Source: Flavimaricola sp. (lineage in GTDB: Bacteria > Pseudomonadota > Alphaproteobacteria > Rhodobacterales > Rhodobacteraceae). From it: a stretch of DNA of 7,294 nucleotides. Within the stretch, counting starts at the first letter, position 1. Every line of letters begins with the position of its first letter. Location of the stretch: assembly GCA_023300365.1 (NCBI GenBank), contig JALZWD010000009.1, positions 1 through 7,294 on the forward strand, in the 5' to 3' direction. The translations under genes were made by a program, and so were the position numbers. Under the pieces are notes generated by a model that saw nothing but the letters and a program-made list of their open reading frames with translations, did no database searches and was not told the DNA's origin. Below are positions 1-5,821 of this stretch, piece by piece.

Positions 1-699
1 TTAGATGGAAAAGCAGGGGTGGACCATATGGAGGGAGGGCTGGGAAATGATACATATTTCGTTGACAATATTGGAGATAAGATAGTCGGTGAACTAGGAT
101 ATTCTATCGGTGGGGGAATTGACACAATCTGGTCGTCAGTAGATTTTGAAATGCCGGTCAACACAGAAATTCTTCGCCTCTCATCCCCTGATCGCGGCGT
201 TAACTTGAGTGGCATTGGCAACCATGGGCCAGGTACTTTGGTAGGTGATTTTGGCGCAAATCTCCTTTTAGGGCGCGGTGGAAACGATCAAATCAACGGA
301 AACTCAGGAAATGACGTTTTAGTTGGCGGCGTTGGTCGAGATATTCTAGTGGGCGGAGCAGGAGCTGATACATTCGCATATTTGTCTTTTTCGGAGAGCC
401 GCCATGGTGCGGCTCATCGAGATGTCATCAACGGATTTGAGCAGGGAAATGACAAGATCGACTTGAAGGCGATCGATGCGGATACTACCTCTTTCCATAT
501 AAATAATAGCTTTGATTTCATTGGTTTCGCTATGTTTGGCACTGGCAATGGGTCGTCCTCGGGACAGTTGAGACTTCAAAACCTTGGTGGCCCAAACGGT
601 GTTATCGTTGAGGGTGATCACAACGGTGACGGTGCGGCCGATTTCCAAATACTAATTCTTGGAACTTCTAGTCTCTCTGAAACTGATTTTTTTCTTTGA
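1..699 (+). CDS. RTX calcium-binding secreted protein, C-terminal part (5' truncated by window edge)
   Basis: The frame is open from base 1 to the TGA at 697-699 (232 residues), so the true start lies upstream; the GTG at 19 is internal, because RTX-type sequence (LDGKAGVD) already precedes it. RTX nonapeptides of the form GGxGxDxL are visible near residues 3-22 (EGGLGNDTYFVD) and 90-122 (GGNDQING, SGNDVLVGG, GRDILVGGAGADTF). Such repeats bind calcium and fold as a parallel beta roll once outside the cell. From about residue 118 the sequence follows the serralysin (peptidase M10) C-terminal pattern: GADTFAY, a VINGFEQGNDKIDL segment, then DHNGDGAADFQILILG and the hydrophobic end SETDFFL, typical of type I secretion signals. 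The catalytic or adhesive part is outside the window, so the activity is unknown. The 3' end looks natural and was not cut by the insertion sequence. It is visibly more A+T-rich than the transporter genes. Confidence 0.9.
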   Translation, partial: LDGKAGVDHMEGGLGNDTYFVDNIGDKIVGELGYSIGGGIDTIWSSVDFEMPVNTEILRLSSPDRGVNLSGIGNHGPGTLVGDFGANLLLGRGGNDQINGNSGNDVLVGGVGRDILVGGAGADTFAYLSFSESRHGAAHRDVINGFEQGNDKIDLKAIDADTTSFHINNSFDFIGFAMFGTGNGSSSGQLRLQNLGGPNGVIVEGDHNGDGAADFQILILGTSSLSETDFFL

Positions 700-718
700 G
701 ACTTTGCTGTGATCCCTT

Positions 719-735
719 AAAACGTCCGCGTTTTT
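719..735 (+). terminator. Small hairpin with T run after the RTX gene (possible terminator)
   Basis: AAAACG (719-724) pairs perfectly with CGTTTT (729-734) around a TCCG tetraloop, followed by one more T. It lies 20 bases after the RTX stop codon. The stem is only 6 bp and mostly A-T, so termination would be weak; it also abuts the likely left end of the insertion sequence and could be part of that end instead. Confidence 0.3.
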
Positions 736-760
736 GGTTAGAGTTTTCCGCTAGATTTTC
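735..760 (+). repeat. Left terminal inverted repeat of the IS (boundary approximate)
   Basis: Matches the reverse complement of 1900-1924 at about 17 of 25 positions with a single one-base gap. The perfect part is GCTAGATTTTC at 750-760. This is the presumed transposase binding site; the TG tip at 735-736 defines the proposed end. Confidence 0.6.
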
Positions 761-786
761 CTGAGCTGGGAGAGGAGCGGAAACGC

Positions 787-1053
787 ATGAAAGCATCGAA
801 GTTCACGGACGCGCAGAAGGCGTTCATCATCAAGCAGGGAGAAGAAGGCACAACGGTTGCTGAGATCTGCCGCAAGGCAGGGATCAGTCAAGCGACCTAC
901 TTTAATTGGAAGAAGAAATATTCAGGCATGTTGCCCACAGATATGAAACGGTTGCGCGAACTCGAAGACGAGAATTCCCGGCTCAAGAAGATCGTCGCTG
1001 ACTTGGCGTTGGACAAAGAAATGTTGCAGGACGTTCTGAAACGAAAGCTCTAA
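787..1053 (+). CDS. IS3-family transposase OrfA (helix-turn-helix, leucine-zipper part)
   Basis: 88 residues. Residues 22-44 form a transposase helix-turn-helix (TVAEICRKAGISQATYFNW) that would bind the element's terminal repeats. Residues 55-86 (LRELEDENSRLKKIV onward) have a leucine heptad pattern for multimerisation, both standard in IS3-family OrfA. The ATG at 787 is supported by AGGAG at 773-777, nine bases upstream. It ends at TAA 1051-1053. The orfB frame, which is the -1 frame, is already open from 1002, so the two frames overlap for about 50 bases. Alone, OrfA usually acts as a regulator of transposition; fused to OrfB by frameshifting it supplies DNA binding. Nothing suggests decay. 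Confidence 0.93.
   Translation: MKASKFTDAQKAFIIKQGEEGTTVAEICRKAGISQATYFNWKKKYSGMLPTDMKRLRELEDENSRLKKIVADLALDKEMLQDVLKRKL
1044..1047 (+). other. Probable programmed -1 frameshift site (A-AAG) joining orfA and orfB
   Basis: In the orfA frame the codons run CGA AAG CTC TAA, so the Lys codon AAG at 1045-1047 can slip back one base onto AAA at 1044-1046 and continue as GCT in the orfB frame. A-AAG is a known IS3-family slip motif. The resulting OrfAB would be 87 + 280 = 367 residues, a normal IS3 transposase size, and reads across as KRK-ALRPARRR without a stop. AGCTCT (1046-1051) can pair with AGAGCT (1089-1094), a weak candidate for a stimulatory structure. The frame overlap is seen directly; actual slippage is inferred. 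Confidence 0.6.
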
Positions 1054-1103
1054 GGCCTGCTCGAAGAAGAACGCTGGTTGACGAGATCAGAGCTGATTGG
1101 CGA

Positions 1104-1889
1104 GTGTCGATCCGGAGAGCGTGCGCGCTGATCCGGTTTGACCCGCGCACCTATCGGTACAAGTCCCGTCGGCTCGACCAGGCCGCGATAGAACAGCGGA
1201 TTAAGGAGATTTGTCAGACGCGTGTACGGTTTGGTTACCGGCGTGTGCATGTCCTGCTGCGTCGTGAGGGCTGGGAGATCAATGCCAAGAAGACGTATCG
1301 CATTTACAAGGAGTTGGGGATGCAATTGCGGAACAAGACGCCTAAGCGACGCGTCAAGGCAAAGCTGCGAGAAGACCGTAAAGATGCTGTTGGCCCTAAC
1401 GATGTCTGGGCGATGGACTTTGTGCATGATCAGTTGGCAACCGGTCGCAAGATCCGCATTCTGACGGTTGTGGATACCTTCTCACGTTATGTGCCCGTGC
1501 TTGACGCCAAGTTCAGCTACAAGGGTGAAGATGTTGTTGTGACGCTGGATCGCGTCTGCCGTCAGGTTGGCTATCCCAAAACGATCAGAGTCGATAATGG
1601 CAGCGAATTTATCTCTCGCGACATGGATTTGTGGGCATATCAACGGAACGTTACACTCGACTTCTCCCGTCCCGGAAAACCCACTGATAATGCCTACATC
1701 GAAGCGTTTAACGGCAAGTTCCGTCAGGAGTGTCTGAACGCTCACTGGTTCATGGGGCTTGAAGATACCGCCGAAAAGTTGGAGGCTTGGCGCAGAGACT
1801 ACAACGAAGAACGACCGCACAGCGCGATTGGGAATAAGGTCCCAGCATCGCTGATGAAATTGCCAGACGCATCCAGCCCGTCTGTGTGA
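1104..1889 (+). CDS. IS3-family transposase OrfB (DDE integrase catalytic domain)
   Basis: 261 residues if counted from the GTG at 1104, but this frame is open from 1002 and the natural product is probably the OrfAB frameshift fusion rather than a separately started OrfB. The N-terminal part (residues 1-75) is the HTH_21-type region, with GYRRVHVLLRREGW characteristic of IS3-family OrfB. The rve integrase core follows: D105 in VWAMDF, D164 in VDNGSEF and E200 in NAYIEAFNGKFRQECLN. The spacing between D164 and E200 is exactly 35 residues, the D,D(35)E signature. The C-terminal YNEERPHSAIGNKVPASL is also typical. It catalyses strand cleavage and transfer of the element. All three catalytic residues are present and there is no internal stop, so it should be functional. 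Confidence 0.95.
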   Translation: MSIRRACALIRFDPRTYRYKSRRLDQAAIEQRIKEICQTRVRFGYRRVHVLLRREGWEINAKKTYRIYKELGMQLRNKTPKRRVKAKLREDRKDAVGPNDVWAMDFVHDQLATGRKIRILTVVDTFSRYVPVLDAKFSYKGEDVVVTLDRVCRQVGYPKTIRVDNGSEFISRDMDLWAYQRNVTLDFSRPGKPTDNAYIEAFNGKFRQECLNAHWFMGLEDTAEKLEAWRRDYNEERPHSAIGNKVPASLMKLPDASSPSV

Positions 1890-1899
1890 TCAATATACA

Positions 1900-1924
1900 G
1901 AAAATCTAGCCCCTAACGGGGACA
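1900..1924 (-). repeat. Right terminal inverted repeat of the IS
   Basis: Begins with GAAAATCTAGC (1900-1910), the exact inverse of the left core, and ends CGGGGACA at 1924. It lies 10 bases after the orfB stop, the normal IS3 arrangement. Confidence 0.65.
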
Positions 1925-2057
1925 CTCTTGGTCGCAGGTCAGTCATGGTCTGGCCGTCAGCGATCTTAGCGCCTTGTCAGTTGGTAAGCCTTGACGTCTG
2001 CCATCTGAGGGACGTGCACAACCTTATCAGCGAGCGCAAACTTGCCCGAACGCAATA
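1925..2057. other. Spacer between the IS and the permease terminator; no intact gene
   Basis: No complete gene is supported here. On the minus strand the sequence looks coding-like but broken: one frame gives MADVKAYQLT before stopping at TAA (1966-1968), and the neighbouring frame continues as GAKIADGQTMTDLRP into the right end of the IS. Joined by a single frameshift these would make a plausible protein N-terminus cut by the insertion, but there is no good ribosome binding site before the ATG and no recognisable family. On the plus strand a frame ends at TAG 2056-2058, right at the hairpin. Either could be chance. It may be a gene remnant. Confidence 0.3.
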
Positions 2058-2082
2058 GGGCCGAACCATTTTGGTCCGGCCC
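2058..2082 (-). terminator. Hairpin terminator downstream of the ABC permease gene
   Basis: GGGCCGAACC (2058-2067) pairs with GGTCCGGCCC (2073-2082) around an ATTTT loop: ten positions with one A-C mismatch and a G+C-rich base. It sits 25 bases beyond the permease stop codon, the expected place for the end of the operon. The tail is only weakly T-rich in either direction (TTTGC on plus, TATTG on minus), so it may act as a stabilising or bidirectional terminator. Confidence 0.65.
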
Positions 2083-2107
2083 TTTGCAGACTTGGTCAAA
2101 GGCTGGA

Positions 2108-3448
2108 TCAGCCCTTGCCTTTCCAAGGCACCAACAGGCGCTCCATCCAGCGCACGAACATATCGATGGCAAAGCCTACGATGCCAATCACGATGATGCC
2201 GAAGATAACGATGGAGGTGGCCTGGAATTTGGACGCCACCATGATCATCATGCCAACACCTTGGGATGCGGCAACCAATTCGGCGGCCACAACCGTGCCC
2301 CACGCAACCCCCATCGCCACACGCGCAGCGGTGAAAATCTCAGGCAGGGAATTGGGGATAATCACATGGCGCATGATCTGCCATTTGCTTGCGCCCAACG
2401 AATAGGCGGCGTGCACTTTGGAAATTCGCACACCTGACACGCCCGAACGTGCACCAATAGCCATGATCCAAAGCGAGGCGAGGAATAGCAGGACAATCTT
2501 ACCCTGCTCACCAATGCCAAACCACAGGATCACCAGCGGGATCAGCGCAAGCGGCGGCACCGGGCGCATAAATTCAACGATCGGGTCAAACCAGCCTCGG
2601 AACCAATCCGATAGACCCATCGCATAGCCAAGCGGAATGCCGACAATTGCCCCAAGTATAAAGCCCACGATCACGCGGAAGATCGAAAAGCCAAGGTGCT
2701 CGGCAAAGGCAAAGTTGCGGAAACCTTCGGCCCAAATATCTTTGGCGGTTTGCCAAACATCCTCGGGCGGGGGCAGGTAGAGCGCCTCCATCTGAAGACC
2801 CTGCGACGGGGTGATATTAAGGGTGCCGCGATCGGTCATCACCACGGTGCCAAAATCAACCGCCACGCGGCCACCTCGCGCGATTGGTTGGCCGTTAATG
2901 GCCGTCACCTCTGCGCCATCGCTGCGTGTGATCTCGTCATTGGCATCAAACCGCAAAAGCTCGCTTCGGAAGGGATCGACAACGATACTGTCATCCTTGG
3001 CAAAGCCGTCGCCGGGTGCGACTTGGGTGGGGTCGGGGATTTCGGCGCCTTGATCGGGCATCAGGACCGAAACCGTTGCATCATCGGTCGCGCCATCTTC
3101 GGTTGTGACGGTGTAGACAAAGCTGCTTTCGCCCGCATATGGACCGGGCAAATGTAGGAAGCCGGGGAGCCAATTTGAGGCGGTGAACATGCCCCAAAGT
3201 ACAAATATCATCACCACCGAGACAACTGAGGCCACGGTATTGGAGCGCACAGCGCTTTCGTCTCCAAATGTTACGGTCTTGAGCGATCCATAGTCCGCCT
3301 TGGGGCGGAGCATCCGTTTGATGACAGTCCAGACCAGCAAGAAGCCAAGGATAATCGCGACATAAAAACCAATGTAGAGAAGCGCCCAAAGCGATCCCCA
3401 AAACATCGTGCTGAGTTCTTCGCCAAGTTTTGCAATCAACTCGCTCAT
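2108..3448 (-). CDS. tauC: ABC transporter permease, taurine/sulfonate/nitrate class, with large periplasmic insertion
   Basis: 446 residues. The C-terminal ~220 residues are a BPD_transp_1 permease of the TauC/SsuC/NrtB type: LPPPEDVW (225-232), membrane segments near 256-278, 297-313, 317-333, 380-395 and 413-430, and the EAA loop at about 347-381 (AAYSLGASKWQIMRHVIIP) that contacts the ATPase. Family members such as E. coli TauC are about 275 residues; the excess here is N-terminal. There is an extra membrane segment at about 19-44, then the helix at 71-91 that matches the usual first helix, then about 125 residues (97-222) that replace the few residues normally linking that helix to LPPP. 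This stretch would be periplasmic and contains beta-rich text like adhesin Ig-like repeats (SSFVYTVTTEDGATDDATVSV, AEVTAINGQPIARGG). The start ATG overlaps the ATPase stop by ATGA, giving translational coupling. Substrate is inferred from the binding protein; sulfonate, nitrate or pyrimidine ligands remain possible. Confidence 0.85.
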   Translation of the reverse strand: MSELIAKLGEELSTMFWGSLWALLYIGFYVAIILGFLLVWTVIKRMLRPKADYGSLKTVTFGDESAVRSNTVASVVSVVMIFVLWGMFTASNWLPGFLHLPGPYAGESSFVYTVTTEDGATDDATVSVLMPDQGAEIPDPTQVAPGDGFAKDDSIVVDPFRSELLRFDANDEITRSDGAEVTAINGQPIARGGRVAVDFGTVVMTDRGTLNITPSQGLQMEALYLPPPEDVWQTAKDIWAEGFRNFAFAEHLGFSIFRVIVGFILGAIVGIPLGYAMGLSDWFRGWFDPIVEFMRPVPPLALIPLVILWFGIGEQGKIVLLFLASLWIMAIGARSGVSGVRISKVHAAYSLGASKWQIMRHVIIPNSLPEIFTAARVAMGVAWGTVVAAELVAASQGVGMMIMVASKFQATSIVIFGIIVIGIVGFAIDMFVRWMERLLVPWKGKG

Positions 3449-4251
3449 GACGCGGCCTCCGTGCGGCCCATAATCTCTTCTTCCATGTCCCAGATCATTG
3501 TCAGGATCTCTTCGCGCACAGAATTAAAATCGGGGTGTTTCTTAACCTCGCGCAGATCGGCATCAACGCCCATCTCTGCAAACGGTAGGTTGTATTCTTT
3601 GTGAATGCGGCCCGGACGTGGGGCCATCACGAGCAGGCGTTCGCCCAGCAGCAATGCTTCTTCGACCGAGTGCGTGATGAGGATGATCGTTTTGCCGGTT
3701 TCTTTCCAAAGCTTGAGGACGAGGCCTTGCATTTTTTCGCGGGTCAGTGCGTCGAGCGCACCAAGGGGTTCGTCCATCAAGATTACGTCGGGCTCGTTGC
3801 ACAAGCAGCGGGCCAAGGCCACACGCTGCTGCATTCCGCCAGACAGCTCATAAACCGCCTTTTCCTTGAAATCGCCAAGGCCCACGATATCCAATAGGTA
3901 ATCAACCTTTTCGCGCTTTTCGGCGCGGGGCATGCCTTTCATCGATGGGCCAAAACCGACATTTTCGCGCACGTTCATCCACTCAAACAGGGCGCCTTGT
4001 TGGAACACCATGCCGCGCTCGGGGCCGGGTTCGAGGACACGTTTGTCGTTGAGGGTGATGGCGCCTTCGGTTGGCGCAAGAAATCCTGCTACGATATTGA
4101 GAAGTGTGGTCTTGCCGCAGCCCGACGGCCCCAGCACGGACAACAACTCACCTTGCTTGAGGTGAAGCGAGACGTCTTTCAATGCCTGAACCGAGCCACC
4201 ACCGGGCAGGTCAAATCGCATCGAAAGTTTGTCGATTACAAGATCGCTCAT
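3445..4251 (-). CDS. tauB: ABC transporter ATP-binding protein, taurine/sulfonate/nitrate class
   Basis: 268 residues from the ATG at 4251, which gives the family N-terminus MSDLVIDKLSMRF and has GGGA ten bases upstream. An in-frame ATG at 4281 would add ten residues but lacks a binding site. All nucleotide-binding motifs are present: Walker A GPSGCGKTT (41-49), Q-loop at Q84, signature LSGGMQQR (136-143), Walker B VILMDEP (156-162) and the switch histidine H194 in ITHSVEEA. The sequence after Walker B (LGALDALTREKMQ) and the length are those of TauB/SsuB/NrtD-type ATPases. As a cytoplasmic dimer it would hydrolyse ATP to drive import through the adjacent permease. It is the middle gene of the operon, about 130 bases after the binding-protein gene and overlapping the permease start by four bases. 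Confidence 0.9.
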   Translation of the reverse strand: MSDLVIDKLSMRFDLPGGGSVQALKDVSLHLKQGELLSVLGPSGCGKTTLLNIVAGFLAPTEGAITLNDKRVLEPGPERGMVFQQGALFEWMNVRENVGFGPSMKGMPRAEKREKVDYLLDIVGLGDFKEKAVYELSGGMQQRVALARCLCNEPDVILMDEPLGALDALTREKMQGLVLKLWKETGKTIILITHSVEEALLLGERLLVMAPRPGRIHKEYNLPFAEMGVDADLREVKKHPDFNSVREEILTMIWDMEEEIMGRTEAAS

Positions 4252-4345
4252 AAGGTAATGTCCCAGATAATGTTGGGCCATTTGGCTGGCCCGTGCCGTT
4301 ATAAATGCCGAAACCTAAGGCGTCTTTGTTAGGGCCAGTTTCAAA

Positions 4346-4376
4346 TTGGGCAGCAGGCCAAACACCCGCTGCCCAA
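4346..4376 (-). other. Intercistronic hairpin after the binding-protein gene
   Basis: TTGGGCAGC (4346-4354) and GCTGCCCAA (4368-4376) form a perfect 9-bp stem with a 13-base loop. It begins seven bases past the binding-protein stop codon and lies in the ~130-base gap before the ATPase gene. On the coding strand it is followed by only a short TTTG, so read-through is expected. Such hairpins in importer operons commonly protect the upstream binding-protein mRNA or partly attenuate downstream genes, matching the need for excess binding protein. The role is inferred. Confidence 0.55.
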
Positions 4377-4382
4377 ATGGAT

Positions 4383-5384
4383 TTAGTTGCCAACAGCGGC
4401 CAATGGGCCTGTGTTCACGGAATCGGAGTAGTCACCAAGCGCCGATGGGATCGAACCGCTTTCAACAAATACACCTGCCACGCCGCCCATGAATGTCTGT
4501 GCGTTGCCGCCCAACCATGCTTCGGACAGCTGCTCTTCCACGGATGGGAAGACAAAGCCTGCGAGTGTTTCAGCTGTTGCTGTTTCATCCATACCAGCGT
4601 CTTGGGCGATGATTGGCAGCATCTCGTCGGTGTAGTTGCCCGAGTTCCACTTAGCGTTCGCGTCGGCTGTTACGGAAAGGAACTGTGTGACCAATTCGCT
4701 TTCTTCGGCGACAAAGTCGGCGGGGCCGGATGTTACGTCAAACACCAGGATGCCAAGGGCTTGCTTTTCCGCACCTGTCAGCAACACATTGCCGAACTCG
4801 GTCATACGGCGCAGCGCACCGCCCCAACCGCATGACATATCGACAGCGCCTTGGCTTAGGGCCGCAGCACCTTCGGCAGGGGCCATGTCAACAATGTCGA
4901 GCGAGGCCACATCAACGCCAAAGTGATCCATCTGGCGTAAGAAACCATAGTGCGCAGCCGTACCAAGCGGCACCGCAACTTTGGATCCGGCAAGGTCGCT
5001 TGCATTTTCGGCAGTGATCTCGCGATCGGTGCCAACAACACAGTTGTCGTTGTCAGAGTAAGATACAGCCACGTCGAGTATCTGGATGTCTTGACCGGCA
5101 GAGGCGGCAACAACGAAGGGCGGTACACCTTGGCTTACGCTCAACTGAACGTCGCCAGACGCCATTGCGGCGGACATTGCCGTTCCTGTGTCAAAGCTGA
5201 CCCAGTTGATATCAACGCCCATAGCTTCTTCGTACAAGCCTTGAACCTTGGCATACTGGAATGGCATCGGCCACTCGAGGAAATAGCCGACTGTGATTTC
5301 GGTGCGGTGGCCGTCAGCCATTGCGCCTTGGGCGCAGACGGCCAATGCAGTTCCTGCCATGAACTTGGCGATTGGATTTTTCAT
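4383..5384 (-). CDS. tauA: Periplasmic substrate-binding protein, probable taurine ABC importer
   Basis: 333 residues from the ATG at 5384, chosen because AGGGAG lies at 5391-5396 and because it gives a clean signal peptide: MKNPIAKFMAGTALAVCAQG followed by AMA, with cleavage likely after residue 23. An in-frame ATG 20 codons upstream would bury that signal. The mature protein is an NMT1/SsuA-like (PBP type 2) fold: TVGYFLEWPMPFQYAKVQG (31-49), VNWVSFDTGT-like segment (59-68), AMASGDVQLSVSQGVPPFV (74-91), VAVPLGTAAHYGFL (136-149) and the C-terminal domain with WLGG and VFVESGSIP. These stretches resemble what I recall of roseobacter TauA, hence the taurine call. C115 and C185 could form a disulfide. 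It is the first gene of the operon and delivers ligand to the permease. Nitrate, sulfonate or other ligands cannot be excluded. Confidence 0.82.
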   Translation of the reverse strand: MKNPIAKFMAGTALAVCAQGAMADGHRTEITVGYFLEWPMPFQYAKVQGLYEEAMGVDINWVSFDTGTAMSAAMASGDVQLSVSQGVPPFVVAASAGQDIQILDVAVSYSDNDNCVVGTDREITAENASDLAGSKVAVPLGTAAHYGFLRQMDHFGVDVASLDIVDMAPAEGAAALSQGAVDMSCGWGGALRRMTEFGNVLLTGAEKQALGILVFDVTSGPADFVAEESELVTQFLSVTADANAKWNSGNYTDEMLPIIAQDAGMDETATAETLAGFVFPSVEEQLSEAWLGGNAQTFMGGVAGVFVESGSIPSALGDYSDSVNTGPLAAVGN

Positions 5385-5821
5385 TTTGTTCTCCCTGATC
5401 TCTATTTTTATCGTTTGCACGTTGGCGATGGGATTATGGTTCAACCCCGCGCGGTTTGCACATCACGTTTCTCTTGTGGCGCGCATCAGACAACACGCGT
5501 CGCGACCGGAAACTTGGCGGTCACTGCGGATATCGTCAACCTTTTTTGATATGTCCAATGCCCTCTGGGTTTTTTGCGCCCCAAAAGGTCGCGTTAGAGG
5601 CTTGGGCGTTGGTTTTTTTGGCAAAATGGGCTCTTGCTCCTAAGAATGCGCCTAGAATCGGGGTGGCCGCGGCGTTGAAGGTTGGGGCATGGGTCGTCGG
5701 CGAAACTGGACTTAAGCGGTGGCTAAAAGGGGGGCGTGCGTGGGTTGGCTGGGGACCTATTGCGGTTGACGTTGGCCCTTGGGTTGCGAGACCCTAGCGC
5801 CAAAGGGAGAATCTGTCACAG
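5385..5821. promoter_or_regulatory. Divergent intergenic region (437 bases) with both operon promoters
   Basis: The importer operon leaves to the left and the oxidoreductase pair to the right, so both promoters must lie here unless transcription enters from elsewhere. On the minus side AGGGAG (5391-5396) is the binding-protein ribosome site. On the plus side TTGACG (5766-5771) is a possible -35 with only a poor -10 (AGACCC) 17 bases on; AGGGAGA (5804-5810) is the ribosome site for the next gene, and CTGTCACAG at 5812-5820 is a short palindrome next to its ATG. Bases 5729-5754 contain several G runs. A plus frame at 5456-5797 is open but Trp/Ala-rich and not recognisable. No clear regulator-binding repeat or riboswitch was found. 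Confidence 0.5.

Larger units (their letters stand above)
735..1924 (+). mobile_element. IS3-family insertion sequence (IS407-like), about 1.2 kb
   Basis: The element holds orfA and orfB in the usual IS3 arrangement, flanked by imperfect terminal inverted repeats. The right end reads inward TGTCCCCGTTAGGGGCTAG and the best left end TGGTTAGAGTTTTCCGCTAG; both lead into an identical 11-base core GCTAGATTTTC placed 15 and 14 bases from the ends, and both tips are TG/CA as expected for the family. The length and the roughly 50-base leader before orfA are normal. No target duplication is seen: the bases before 735 are TTTT, those after 1924 are CTCT. The left boundary is uncertain; another TG (TGATCCC) starts at 710 and a second, weaker match to the right end starts at 723. 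The transposase appears intact, so the copy may be active. Subgroup assignment is from memory of the protein style. Confidence 0.85.

Noticed and set aside
710..735. TGATCCC at 710 or CGTCCGCG at 723 as the left end of the IS
   Set aside because: Both show partial similarity to the right end, but only the TG at 735 places the perfect 11-base core at an equal distance from both tips. Not fully excluded.
1050..1427. Minus-strand open frame inside the transposase region
   Set aside because: Antisense to OrfB, whose DDE motif is intact; no domain or start signal seen.
4305..4835. Plus-strand open frame of 176 codons opposite the binding-protein gene
   Set aside because: Cys/His/Gly-rich antisense text without family similarity; the minus-strand binding protein explains the region.
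5310..5384. Lipoprotein lipobox around C17 of the binding protein
   Set aside because: The residues before Cys are LAV; Val at -1 does not fit the lipobox, and a normal AMA cleavage site follows.
5385..5444. Longer N-terminus for the binding protein starting at 5444
   Set aside because: It would put 20 polar residues before a clear signal peptide and skip the good ribosome site AGGGAG at 5391-5396.
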